A stretch of DNA of 62,207 bases from Pelagibacteraceae bacterium AG-349-L23 (GTDB taxonomy: Bacteria; Pseudomonadota; Alphaproteobacteria; Pelagibacterales; Pelagibacteraceae): assembly GCA_003281045.1 (NCBI GenBank), contig QCDD01000001.1, positions 1 to 62,207 of the forward strand, given 5' to 3'. Below are positions 17,359 to 26,160 of the stretch, piece by piece. The notes under the pieces were generated by a model. That model did not search any database and was not told where the DNA came from. It saw nothing but the letters and a program-made list of their open reading frames with translations. The stretch's first letter is position 1; the number at the start of each line of letters is the position of its first letter. The translations under genes were made by a program, and so were the position numbers.

Positions 17359-18339
17359 ATGAGTTTAGAACAAATCGATTTCAGTAAAACTTTAACCGAC
17401 GATCAGGTTTATGAAAGTATAATGAATAACTACTCTGAATTAGCTAATGAATGGATATCTCATCAGTGGAATTGGATGAACAATGTGTACTGGGCTTTTA
17501 ATGATCACTACAAATACATGATTATAATTTCACTTATAGAAAAAACACTTCAATTTTATGATCAAATGAATATTCAGCAATCTTATGAAGAATATTATTC
17601 TAAATCATATGTTCAAATAGATAAGTTTAGTATTACTGAATTATGTGAGAAATTAGATCTACCAAAAGAAACGATAAGAAGAAAAGTTTTAGAACTTGAA
17701 AAAGAAGGTGTTATTAAAAGAGATAAAAAAAAAATTGTTATTGACAGTAAAGCATTTACTTTTGTTAAACCTCAAAATCAAATAAAACTTTCATCAAAAT
17801 ATATCTTATTAGTGGCTGAAGCTTTATATAGAGATAAGCACTTTTCAAAAAAAGTTGATGTCAAGTTAATTGAAAGTTTAATCAAAAAAAAATTTACATT
17901 ATGTTGGCGGTGGTTTTATCGAATGCAAATACCATTAATAATTGGATATCATAAATTCATGCAAGATCTAAGCACATTTCATGTTTGGGGAACTATTTGT
18001 ATGAATCAATCATTGAATGTAACCAAAAATTTAAAAAATATAGAAACAAAAAAATTACCATTAGATCATGGTACTGCGAGCAAAATACTGATTGATAATG
18101 TTGGCTCAACTTCAGGTATAAGTGCAATGTCTATTTCAGACATGACATTAATACCTAGAGCAACAGTAATAAGAAAATGCAAATACTTAATGAAAAATGA
18201 TTTGATAAAACTTAATGAGAAAAAACAATATACTTTATCCTCATTCAATTTTAAGAAAATTTTACCTTACCAAACTGAAGCTTTTAAGTTTAAAGCTAAA
18301 TTTATACGTAAAGTTCTAAATCTTCTTGTAATTTCATAA
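17359..18339 (+). CDS. Unknown protein with two winged-helix-like DNA-binding regions (probable regulator)
   Basis: A 326-residue protein from the ATG at 17359. I choose this start over the in-frame ATG at 17320 because the latter lies inside the promoter and operator-like repeats. Residues about 88-127 (SITELCEKLDLPKETIRRKV then LELEKEGVIKR) form a MarR/GntR-like winged helix; residues about 245-295 (MSISDMTLIPRATVIRKCKY then LMKNDLIKL) look like a second one. The N-terminal 80 residues and the middle 130-230 are aromatic-rich and unassigned. It may recognise the repeats in its own promoter. I do not recognise a named family, and a replication or partition role cannot be excluded. Confidence 0.7.
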   Translation: MSLEQIDFSKTLTDDQVYESIMNNYSELANEWISHQWNWMNNVYWAFNDHYKYMIIISLIEKTLQFYDQMNIQQSYEEYYSKSYVQIDKFSITELCEKLDLPKETIRRKVLELEKEGVIKRDKKKIVIDSKAFTFVKPQNQIKLSSKYILLVAEALYRDKHFSKKVDVKLIESLIKKKFTLCWRWFYRMQIPLIIGYHKFMQDLSTFHVWGTICMNQSLNVTKNLKNIETKKLPLDHGTASKILIDNVGSTSGISAMSISDMTLIPRATVIRKCKYLMKNDLIKLNEKKQYTLSSFNFKKILPYQTEAFKFKAKFIRKVLNLLVIS

Positions 18340-18383
18340 ATCTTAAATAAATTATAAACGTTATACTATTATACAGAGGGGTC

Positions 18384-19235
18384 ATGGAGATAGTAACAAA
18401 AATAGCACCTATCATACTCGCATTAATAATGTTGGGTTTAGGTTTGGGATTAAAAATTGATGATTTTACGAGAATATTAAAAACTCCAAAGGATTTTTTT
18501 GTAGGTTTTTTTTCTCAATTAATTATTCTTCCATTAGTTGCTTACTTATTAATTATTATTTTAAAAGTACCACCTGAAATAGCAATGGGAGTTATGATTA
18601 TCGCTGCTGCACCAGGTGGAGTTACATCTAATATATTAACAAAATTTGCTAATGGAGATGTTGCTTTATCTATTTCTTTAACAGCTGTAATCAGTTTAAT
18701 TTCTATTATTACTGTTCCTCTTATAATTTTTACATCTGCTGATTTATTTGGAATTACTGATATTTCTCAAAATATTTCAATGACTGGTATAGCGCTAAAA
18801 ATGTTTTTGGTTGTAACTGTTCCGGTGATCTTAGGAATGATTATAAGAAAATTTGCTGAAAATTTTGTAAATTCGAAAATTCAAATATTTGAAAAACTCA
18901 ACATAATATTATTTGTTATTTTTTTTATAGCTGCATTTTATGAAGAAAGAGAAAGTTTCATAGATTTTCTAATGCAAGCAGGTTTCATTACTTTTATTCT
19001 AAATATAACAATGATGATTGTGGCTTATTACCTTGGTAAAACTTTTGGCTCAGGAATAAAACAACAAAAATGTATTGCTTTAGAATGTGGATTACAAAAT
19101 GGTACTTTAGCAATATTTGTTTCGACACAAATATTCGGCACAGATATAGTCTACATAACTCCAACAGCTGCATATGCTTTGATTATGTATATCACTGGTT
19201 TTATATTTGTTTTTCTTTTAAAAAATAAAATTTAA
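18384..19235 (+). CDS. BASS-family sodium-dependent transporter
   Basis: A 283-residue polytopic protein of the bile acid:sodium symporter family, with about nine helices. Family features are MLGLGLGLKIDDFTRIL (17-33), AAAPGGVTSNILTKFANGD (about 75-93), whose unwound helix crosses the sodium site, and ECGLQNGTLAIFVSTQIFG (about 232-250), the second crossover motif. It imports organic anions or related small acids; known family substrates include pyruvate, pantoate and bile acids, and the one here is unknown. The ribosome site GAGGGGTC directly before the ATG is shared with the small secreted gene at 37237. Confidence 0.9.
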   Translation: MEIVTKIAPIILALIMLGLGLGLKIDDFTRILKTPKDFFVGFFSQLIILPLVAYLLIIILKVPPEIAMGVMIIAAAPGGVTSNILTKFANGDVALSISLTAVISLISIITVPLIIFTSADLFGITDISQNISMTGIALKMFLVVTVPVILGMIIRKFAENFVNSKIQIFEKLNIILFVIFFIAAFYEERESFIDFLMQAGFITFILNITMMIVAYYLGKTFGSGIKQQKCIALECGLQNGTLAIFVSTQIFGTDIVYITPTAAYALIMYITGFIFVFLLKNKI

Positions 19236-21676
19236 TTTGTCTTAAAATTGGTCTGTTTTATTGGTTTATTAATCAATTCAATTTCGTATTTCCTTTTCTC
19301 AACCTCGATAAATAATTTACTATCTCTCAATTTTTCATTGGAAAAATCGTTATTGATATAACCAAAAGTCAGGTTTTTCTTAAAGTTAAAAGAGTAATTT
19401 CCTGAGGTTGATCTACCTATTATCTTATCTTCTAAATAAATAGGCTCATCATGAAGTAATAGTGGTTCTCCAGGTTTACTATCTTTTAATGTAAACATAG
19501 CAAATCTTGTTTTGATCTTCTCATTATTAATTTTTTCAAGAGCTGACTTACCAATAAAATCTACATTTTTTTTATTACTGATTGTAAAAGATAAACCTGC
19601 TTGATATTGATTTTCCTCAGGTGAAATATCGTGTCCCCAATGTAGAAAGCCACTCTCCATTCGCATAATATCCATTGCATGCATGCCGCAATTTGAAAGA
19701 TTATAATCTTTTCCTTTTTCAATAATTAATTCATAAATTTTTTTGGCATCTTTAGCTTCAACGTAAAGTTCATAACCTAATTCTCCAACATAAGACAATC
19801 TTTGTGCCCAAATTTTAGTATCTGCGATTGAAATAAATTTTGCTGTTCCGAATTTGAAATTTTCATTATCAAAATTATCTTTACTTAATGAGCTGATAAG
19901 ATTTCTACTCTTAGGCCCAAATAATCCAAAAACACAATAATCATCAGTAACATCTATCAATTTAATATCTTTATTTAAATGTTTCTTAATGTGGTGTTTG
20001 TCTCTTTCTCTTGTTGCAGCAGAACTAATTATTCTAAAATGGTTTTCATCAATCGCCACTATAGTTAAATCAGTTTCAATACCGCCATCTGAATTTAACA
20101 TATGAGTATAGGTACATTTACCAACATCTTTCTTAATATTTGCAGTACAAATTCTTTGCAATTCTTGATGGGCTTTATCAGATTTAATTTCAAACTTTGA
20201 AAAAGGAGTTAGATCAAATAAACCAACATTTTTTATTGTATTACTTGTTTCATACTCAGCTGAGGGATACCAGCTTTGATAGTTATAACTATATTCATAC
20301 GCTGCTTTTTCACCATCTAGTGCAAACCACATTGGTCTTTCATATCCACCCGACACACCAAAGCATGCTCCAAAACTTTTCAAATTATCATGATGTGGAA
20401 GTTTTTTTATATCTCGAGAAGTTTTATGCTGTTTAAAAGGCCAGTGCATTCCATACAAATCTCCTAATGACTCTGTAATTCTTTTTTTGATAAAACCTAA
20501 CTCTGAATGAAACTTTTGAAATCTTTTTATATCATAACTAAAAATATCTTCATTAATATGGCCGGTCATCAACCACTCCGCTGTAACTTTACCAACACCA
20601 CCACCACTGCCAATTCCAATACTATTTAAGCCACAACATACAAAAAAATTCTTAACCTCAGGTACTTCTCCTAATAAAGTGTTAGTATCAGGAGTAAAAG
20701 ACTCCGGGCCTGAAAAAAATTTTCTTATTCCAGCAGTTTCTAAAATTGGAAATCTTTTGATTGCTGAAGCTAAATAAGGTTCAAAATGTTCAAAATTTTC
20801 TTGAAACTCACCAAATGAAAAATCTTCTGGAACTTTATTGGTTTTATTCCAAGCAGGAATTGAATTTCCTTCAAAAATTCCAACGAGTATTTTTCCTGCA
20901 TCTTCTTTTATATATGTTCGATTATCAAAATCTCTTACTACCGGTAAGGTTTTAGATAAATTTTCAATAGGTTCAGTAATAATATAGAAATGTTCTGCGG
21001 GGTATAATGGAATACTGACACCAGCTTTTTCTCCTATTTGCCTCGACCACATACCTGAGGCTAAAACAATATATTCACACTCAATTTTTTGACCTTTGAC
21101 TTTAACTCCAGAAATTTTTCCATCTTTTGTTAAAATTTCCTCTACAGGTGATTTTTCAAAAATTTGGGCACCTTCCATTCTTGCTGCTTTAGCCAACATA
21201 TGTGTAACACCTGAGGGATCAGCGGCACCATCGCCTGGCATTAAAATTCCCCCTATAACTTCATCAGTATTGATTATGGGATAATCTTTTTTAATTTTAT
21301 CTTTATCTAAAATTCTTACATCAACATCGTAAAGTTGTGCTGTCGTCGCTTGTCTTTGAAGTTCTTGCCATCTGCCTTTATGTTGAGCGATTGATAGGGC
21401 TCCGTTTAATCTTAACCCTGCAGAATGATCAACTTTTTTTTCAAGCTCTTTATATAAATCTAAAGTATATTTTCTAATTTTTGTAACTGCTGCAGTTGGA
21501 CCTAATTGACTTACCAAGCCTGCTGCATGCCAAGTTGTGCCTGACGTTAATTGATCTCTTTCTAAAAGGATTGTGTCTTTCCAACCAAATTTAGCTAAAT
21601 GATAAGCAACAGAGCAACCTACTACCCCACCTCCTATCACAACAACTTTTGTGCTACTTGGAAGTTTTTTTTCCAT
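19232..21676 (-). CDS. FAD-dependent dehydrogenase fused to GcvT domain (dimethylglycine/sarcosine dehydrogenase family), copy A
   Basis: An 814-residue two-part enzyme. Residues 8-400 are a DAO-type FAD domain with the dinucleotide motif VVVIGGGVVGCSVAYHLAK and the SGTTWHAAGL motif, whose His50 corresponds to the covalent FAD attachment site of dimethylglycine and sarcosine dehydrogenases. Residues about 430-810 are GcvT-like tetrahydrofolate-binding domains (FGLFGPKSRNLIS, ELGYELYVE, GMHAMDIMRMESGFLHWGHD). The family oxidatively demethylates N-methyl compounds, passing the methyl to folate and electrons to ETF. It is next to alanine dehydrogenase and a class III aminotransferase. Its substrate could be dimethylglycine, sarcosine or another N-methyl amine. 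Confidence 0.85.
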   Translation of the reverse strand: MEKKLPSSTKVVVIGGGVVGCSVAYHLAKFGWKDTILLERDQLTSGTTWHAAGLVSQLGPTAAVTKIRKYTLDLYKELEKKVDHSAGLRLNGALSIAQHKGRWQELQRQATTAQLYDVDVRILDKDKIKKDYPIINTDEVIGGILMPGDGAADPSGVTHMLAKAARMEGAQIFEKSPVEEILTKDGKISGVKVKGQKIECEYIVLASGMWSRQIGEKAGVSIPLYPAEHFYIITEPIENLSKTLPVVRDFDNRTYIKEDAGKILVGIFEGNSIPAWNKTNKVPEDFSFGEFQENFEHFEPYLASAIKRFPILETAGIRKFFSGPESFTPDTNTLLGEVPEVKNFFVCCGLNSIGIGSGGGVGKVTAEWLMTGHINEDIFSYDIKRFQKFHSELGFIKKRITESLGDLYGMHWPFKQHKTSRDIKKLPHHDNLKSFGACFGVSGGYERPMWFALDGEKAAYEYSYNYQSWYPSAEYETSNTIKNVGLFDLTPFSKFEIKSDKAHQELQRICTANIKKDVGKCTYTHMLNSDGGIETDLTIVAIDENHFRIISSAATRERDKHHIKKHLNKDIKLIDVTDDYCVFGLFGPKSRNLISSLSKDNFDNENFKFGTAKFISIADTKIWAQRLSYVGELGYELYVEAKDAKKIYELIIEKGKDYNLSNCGMHAMDIMRMESGFLHWGHDISPEENQYQAGLSFTISNKKNVDFIGKSALEKINNEKIKTRFAMFTLKDSKPGEPLLLHDEPIYLEDKIIGRSTSGNYSFNFKKNLTFGYINNDFSNEKLRDSKLFIEVEKRKYEIELINKPIKQTNFKTN

Positions 21677-21680
21677 CTAA

Positions 21681-22799
21681 TTAGTTATTGATTGCATCTC
21701 CTGGATTAACATATTCATGTCCAAAAACATCTGCAACCGCTTTATAAGTCACATGACCCTTGTGAACATTTAATCCTGCTAAAAAGTTTTTATCTTCACC
21801 AAGAGCTTTTTGATAACCTTTGTTAGCTAATTTTACCAAATATGGAAGTGTTGCTTTATTTAATGCAATAGTCGAAGTTCTTGGAACTCCACCTGGCATA
21901 TTGGCTACACAATAATGAACGACATTATCCACTATAAAAGTTGGATCATTAAATGTTGTGGGTTTACTTGTTTCTACACATCCGCCTTGATCAATAGCAA
22001 CATCAACAATTACAGAACCTCTTTTCATTAATTTGAGCATATCTTTGGTAACTAATTTTGGTGCCTCTGCTCCAGGGATTAAAACTCCTCCCACTATTAA
22101 GTCCGCCTCAGCTACTAACTTTTTTAAATCTATTTTATCACTTTGTTCTGGAATGATTTTATCTCCAAACATTTCAACTAATTGTTTTAATCTTGCTTCT
22201 GATTTATCAACAACATGAACTTTTGCCTTCATACCAGTTGCTATAGTTGCAGCATTTTCACCTACAACTCCTCCACCTAAAATTAAAACATTAGCAGGCT
22301 CACCGCCTGGAGCTCCTCCTAATAAAACTCCCCTGCCTTTTTGATTTTTTTCTAAACAATGTGCTCCTGCTTGAACTGACATACGTCCAGCTACAGCACT
22401 CATGGGTGCTAACAAAGGAAGTCGTCCATTATCATCTGTAATAGTTTCGTAAGCAATATTAATACTTTTTGATTTTACCAAACCCTCAGTTAATTCTTTT
22501 GCAGCAGCCAAATGTAAATAGGTATAAACAATTTGATTTTCCCTAATCATTTCAACCTCAACTTTTTGAGGCTCTTTAACTTTAACAATTATCTCAGCGT
22601 CATTAAAAATATCGGAAGCTTTTTCTATAATTTTGGCCCCGGCATCTTTGTACTGATCATTATCGAAACCTGCTTCAAAACCTCCATTATTTTCAACTAA
22701 AACTTCATGACCCTCTGAAACGAGAGTTTTTACACTATCCGGTGTCAAGCCAATTCTATTTTCTTGAGGTTTTATTTCTTTAGGTACGCCAATTCTCAT
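21681..22799 (-). CDS. ald: Alanine dehydrogenase
   Basis: A 372-residue NAD-dependent enzyme interconverting alanine and pyruvate plus ammonium. The start MRIGVPKEIKPQENRIGLTP is the family N-terminus; Lys74/Lys75-region residues (VKVKEPQ), YTYLHLAA with the catalytic His near 96, the Rossmann motif VLILGGGVVGENAA (about 167-180) and DVAIDQGGC with its Asp near 270 are all present. It lies 9 bp downstream of the pyruvate-type aminotransferase. In taurine catabolism, alanine formed by such an aminotransferase is returned to pyruvate by this enzyme, releasing ammonium for assimilation. Confidence 0.95.
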   Translation of the reverse strand: MRIGVPKEIKPQENRIGLTPDSVKTLVSEGHEVLVENNGGFEAGFDNDQYKDAGAKIIEKASDIFNDAEIIVKVKEPQKVEVEMIRENQIVYTYLHLAAAKELTEGLVKSKSINIAYETITDDNGRLPLLAPMSAVAGRMSVQAGAHCLEKNQKGRGVLLGGAPGGEPANVLILGGGVVGENAATIATGMKAKVHVVDKSEARLKQLVEMFGDKIIPEQSDKIDLKKLVAEADLIVGGVLIPGAEAPKLVTKDMLKLMKRGSVIVDVAIDQGGCVETSKPTTFNDPTFIVDNVVHYCVANMPGGVPRTSTIALNKATLPYLVKLANKGYQKALGEDKNFLAGLNVHKGHVTYKAVADVFGHEYVNPGDAINN

Positions 22800-22808
22800 T
22801 AACGAAAT

Positions 22809-24155
22809 TTAATTCTTTTTACTCTTTGCGTAATTAGTAATTCCAGTTCTTAGTTTTTCTATGATTTCATCAATGTGTTTTTTTTCACAAATAAACATTG
22901 GTGCTATAATTAAGCAATCACCAGTAGCTTTGAAATTAACTCCTGCATCGTAACAATGTTTGAAAGTAGCTAAACCTGCTTTACCAGGTCTGCCATCAGT
23001 TTTAATGTCTATCCCACCCATCATTCCATAACCTCTTATGTTATCTACTACATCAATATCTTTAAGAGAAAATAGACCTTCTTGGAAGTAAGGAGCAAGT
23101 TCTTTTGCTCTATTAAAAATATCTTCTTTTTCAAAAATATCTTGAACAGCTAATGCTGCAGCTACTGATACAGGAATTCCTGAGTATGTATAACCATGAA
23201 ATAATTCTATTGCACCTTTTGGAGAATTATCCATCACTGCATCATAAATTTCTTCTTTACATGCAACTACACCAAAAGGGACTATTCCATTGGTTGTTGC
23301 TTTTGCCATTGTCATTATGTCAGGTGTTACACCAAATTCTTGAGCTCCAAAAGCTGAACCAGTTCTTCCCCAACCCGTAATAACTTCGTCAAAAATTAAT
23401 AATATTTTATGTTTGTCACAAAGTTCTCTTAGTCTTTGTAAATATCCAACTGGTGGCACTAATGTTCCTGTTGAACCTGCAATAGGTTCTACAATACAAG
23501 CTGCAATATTTTCAGAACCAAAATTAGTACAAATTCTCTCTAAATCATTTGCAATCTCAGCTCCTGTTTCAGGTTGACCTGAAATAAATTTATGTTCATC
23601 TAAATGTGTATGTCTCATATGAACAACACCTGGCATCAATACACTTGCATACGCTTTAACGTTATTGATCATACCACCTACTGATGTGGCTCCAATATTC
23701 ATTCCATGATAAGCACGTTCTCTTCCAACAAATCTAAATCTTTGTCCCTCGCCTCTTGCTTTATGGTAAGCGATACTAATCTTAATTGCAGTTTCTACTG
23801 CAGTCGATCCACATATCGTATAAAAAATTTTATTTAAGTTTCCAGGTGTGTGTTTTGAAATTCTTGTTGCCAATTCAAATGAACCACCAAAACCTTGTTG
23901 AAACGGCTGACAATAATCCAGAGTATTTAATTGATTTGTAATTGCCTCGATAATTTTTTTTCTTCCATGTCCTAAAGGATTGCAAAATAATCCTGAGCTG
24001 GCATCAATTTGTGTTTTGCCATGATGATTTTTTAAATAAACACCTTTTGCCTCAACAATTAATTTTGGATTTTCTTTAAAATCCTTATTGGATGTAAATG
24101 GCATCCAATGTTCATTAAGTGAATTAGGTACTGATGTTCTTTTTTCTGAGCTCAT
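22809..24155 (-). CDS. Class III omega-amino acid:pyruvate aminotransferase (candidate taurine:pyruvate aminotransferase)
   Basis: A 448-residue fold-type I PLP enzyme. The opening NEHWMPFTSNKDFKENP is the signature of the omega-amino acid:pyruvate subgroup; GSTAVETAIK (116-125) binds the phosphate, Asp256 in FDEVITGWGRTG contacts the PLP nitrogen, and Lys285 in AKATTNG is the Schiff-base lysine. The subgroup accepts beta-alanine, taurine, hypotaurine and similar amines with pyruvate as acceptor. Position with alanine dehydrogenase on one side and divergent tauABC on the other makes taurine or another C2 aminosulfonate the best guess (inference). Confidence 0.88.
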   Translation of the reverse strand: MSSEKRTSVPNSLNEHWMPFTSNKDFKENPKLIVEAKGVYLKNHHGKTQIDASSGLFCNPLGHGRKKIIEAITNQLNTLDYCQPFQQGFGGSFELATRISKHTPGNLNKIFYTICGSTAVETAIKISIAYHKARGEGQRFRFVGRERAYHGMNIGATSVGGMINNVKAYASVLMPGVVHMRHTHLDEHKFISGQPETGAEIANDLERICTNFGSENIAACIVEPIAGSTGTLVPPVGYLQRLRELCDKHKILLIFDEVITGWGRTGSAFGAQEFGVTPDIMTMAKATTNGIVPFGVVACKEEIYDAVMDNSPKGAIELFHGYTYSGIPVSVAAALAVQDIFEKEDIFNRAKELAPYFQEGLFSLKDIDVVDNIRGYGMMGGIDIKTDGRPGKAGLATFKHCYDAGVNFKATGDCLIIAPMFICEKKHIDEIIEKLRTGITNYAKSKKN

Positions 24156-24226
24156 AATTAAATTTTAAAATACTTAATAAATGAATCCTTAGACTAATTA
24201 ACTTAAATTAACCACCAAAATAATGT

Positions 24227-24260
24227 CACAACTCAAAGTTGTGTAACGATAATGATCATT
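24227..24260. promoter_or_regulatory. Palindromes in the divergent aminotransferase-tauA intergenic region
   Basis: Two symmetric elements lie about 70 bp upstream of tauA: CACAAC-TCAAA-GTTGTG at 24227-24243 (perfect 6-bp arms) and the 10-bp palindrome AATGATCATT at 24251-24260. They sit centrally in the 175-bp region between two divergent operons, where an operator for a shared regulator would be expected. No regulator gene is adjacent, and the binding protein is unknown. CACAAC/GTTGTG could alternatively form a small RNA hairpin. Confidence 0.4.
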
Positions 24261-24330
24261 TTTTTGTTTTACATATAGGTCAAATTAATCTTAAAATTGA
24301 AACATATAAATAAACAAGGAAGAGGCATAA

Positions 24331-25272
24331 ATGAAAAAAATAATAAGTTTTATTCTTGGATGTTTTGTAGCTCTTAATCTTTCAATATCTGTTGCTAATT
24401 CAGCAGCAAATGAAGTTAGAGTTGCTTACTTCTTAGAGTGGCCAAGTCCAAATCTAGAGGACATGATGAAGAAAAACTTCGCAAAAGCTCTAGGGGTTCC
24501 AGTAAAGTGGACTAACTTTACTAATGGTGGTGCTATGACTGATGCAATGTTAGCAGGAGATATTGATATTTCTTATTCTCAGGGTCTAGTTCCATTTATT
24601 AACGCTGTAAAATCTAAAGCACCTATCAAATTAGTTGATATTGCTATGGAATACGGAATGGGCGGAACAACTTGTGTTACATCTAATGCATCTGGAATTA
24701 CAAAAGCCAACGCAACTGAGTTAGAAGGTAAAAAAGTTGCTGTTCCACTTGGAACAATGGCGGAATATGTTTTTGATGAGAGTATGAAAGTTGTTGGAGC
24801 AGATAGAAAAAAAATGGATATCATTCAAATGGACCCTGAAGAAGGTGCTGCTGCTTTAGTAAGCGGTGATGTTGTAATGGCATGTTTATTTGGTGGTAAT
24901 TCTATTAAAGCTGCTGTTGCAGTTGGATCTAGATTACTAACAGTTCAAGAAGCTAGAGATGCAGGTATCCTAGGGATTGATATTACTTCTGTAACTACAA
25001 AGTTTATGAAGGAAAACCCAGGGATGTTAAGAACTTTCATCGAAGTAACTCATGAAGCGAATGCAAGATATAGAGCTGGAAAAAGCGATATGAATGCAAT
25101 GTCAAAAGCTTCAGAAATGAAAATTCCTGACATGAAAGAAACTTTAAGTGGTTTCAAATTTCTAACTCCAGAGGAAACAAAAAGTTCAATGGAAAGTGGA
25201 AATCTTGATGCATTCCTAAAAGGAATGGGAACACCAAGAGGAAACGTAGATACAAGTTTCTTACCTTTATAA
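24331..25272 (+). CDS. tauA: Taurine-type ABC transporter substrate-binding protein TauA
   Basis: A 313-residue periplasmic protein with a signal peptide (1-25, cleavage near SANS-AA). The mature chain has the NMT1/TauA fold: VRVAYFLEWPSPN at its start, FTNGGAMTDAMLAGDIDISYSQG (about 54-76) forming the ligand cleft, and GKKVAVPLGTMAEYVFDE (about 132-149), the sulfonate-site region of TauA. RBS AGGAAGAGG precedes the ATG. It is followed by a terminator-like hairpin before tauB, giving the usual excess of binding protein. Taurine is the best-supported ligand class; related amino- or hydroxysulfonates remain possible. Confidence 0.88.
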   Translation: MKKIISFILGCFVALNLSISVANSAANEVRVAYFLEWPSPNLEDMMKKNFAKALGVPVKWTNFTNGGAMTDAMLAGDIDISYSQGLVPFINAVKSKAPIKLVDIAMEYGMGGTTCVTSNASGITKANATELEGKKVAVPLGTMAEYVFDESMKVVGADRKKMDIIQMDPEEGAAALVSGDVVMACLFGGNSIKAAVAVGSRLLTVQEARDAGILGIDITSVTTKFMKENPGMLRTFIEVTHEANARYRAGKSDMNAMSKASEMKIPDMKETLSGFKFLTPEETKSSMESGNLDAFLKGMGTPRGNVDTSFLPL

Positions 25273-25293
25273 TCTAAAGGTAATTAAAATTTA

Positions 25294-25334
25294 AATAGGC
25301 GCCAATTTTTTATTAAATTGGTGCCTATTTTTTT
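25294..25334 (+). terminator. Rho-independent terminator/attenuator between tauA and tauB
   Basis: A 15-bp stem AATAGGCGCCAATTT paired with AAATTGGTGCCTATT (one G-U pair) and a 6-base loop is followed directly by a run of seven T. It starts 22 bp after the tauA stop and ends 28 bp before tauB. This is the strongest intrinsic terminator in the window. Because tauB and tauC need expression too, it probably works as a partial terminator. Confidence 0.9.
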
Positions 25335-25362
25335 ACTATAAATTCTAATATAAAGTGGACAA

Positions 25363-26160
25363 ATGAGTGATCTAGTTTCTCAAAATCTTAATATGATTTT
25401 TAAAACTCCAAAAGGAGAAACTGTTCACGCTTTAAAAGATTTAAATTTTACTCTTAAAAAAGGAGAACTGTTAACAGTTCTCGGACCATCAGGTTGTGGA
25501 AAAACAACTTTATTAAATATTACCGCAGGATTTATTCGACCAACTTCCGGAAGTATTACTTTAAATAGTAAAGAGATTGATGGACCTGGTGTTGAGAGAG
25601 GTATGGTTTTTCAGCAAGGTGCTTTGTTTGAATGGTTAACAGTTGCTGAAAATGTCAACTTTGGATTAAGAATGAAAAAAAAAGATCCAATTGAAACTCA
25701 AAAAAAAGTTGATGAATGGTTAGAAATAGTTGGCTTAAAAGGTTTTGGTAATACCCCAACCTATCAACTTTCAGGAGGTATGCAGCAAAGAGTTGCTCTT
25801 GCAAGATGTTTGATTAATGATCCTGATCTAATTTTAATGGATGAACCTTTAGGAGCTCTTGATGCATTAACAAGAGAAAAAATGCAGTCTCTAGTTTTAA
25901 AAATTTGGAAAGAGACAGGAAAAACAATTATTTTAATTACCCACTCAGTTGAAGAAGCTCTGTTACTTGGTGAGAGATTATATGTGATGGCACCTCGACC
26001 TGGGCGAATTCATAAAGAATATAATCTTCCATTTGCTTCAATGGGACTGAAAGAAGATCTAAGAGAGATTAAAAAGAACAAAGATTTTTCAGCGAAACGT
26101 GAAGAAATATTAGAGATGATTTGGAATATGGAAGAAGAAATCATGGGGAAAGAAAATTAA
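25363..26160 (+). CDS. tauB: Taurine-type ABC transporter ATP-binding protein TauB
   Basis: A 265-residue ABC ATPase of the nitrate/taurine/sulfonate group. Walker A is GPSGCGKTT (41-49), the Q-loop is FQQGALFEWLTVAENV, the signature is LSGGMQQR (136-143), Walker B is LILMDEP (157-163), and the switch His is in LITHSVEEA. It energises TauC in the cytoplasmic membrane. Its stop codon is directly followed by the ATG of tauC with no intervening base. The about 40-residue C-terminal tail after PGRIHKEY is typical of this subgroup. Confidence 0.93.
   Translation: MSDLVSQNLNMIFKTPKGETVHALKDLNFTLKKGELLTVLGPSGCGKTTLLNITAGFIRPTSGSITLNSKEIDGPGVERGMVFQQGALFEWLTVAENVNFGLRMKKKDPIETQKKVDEWLEIVGLKGFGNTPTYQLSGGMQQRVALARCLINDPDLILMDEPLGALDALTREKMQSLVLKIWKETGKTIILITHSVEEALLLGERLYVMAPRPGRIHKEYNLPFASMGLKEDLREIKKNKDFSAKREEILEMIWNMEEEIMGKEN

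Noticed and set aside
16608-18339. Genomic island inserted at the tRNA gene
   Set aside because: No integrase, no duplicated tRNA end and no shift in base composition is visible.
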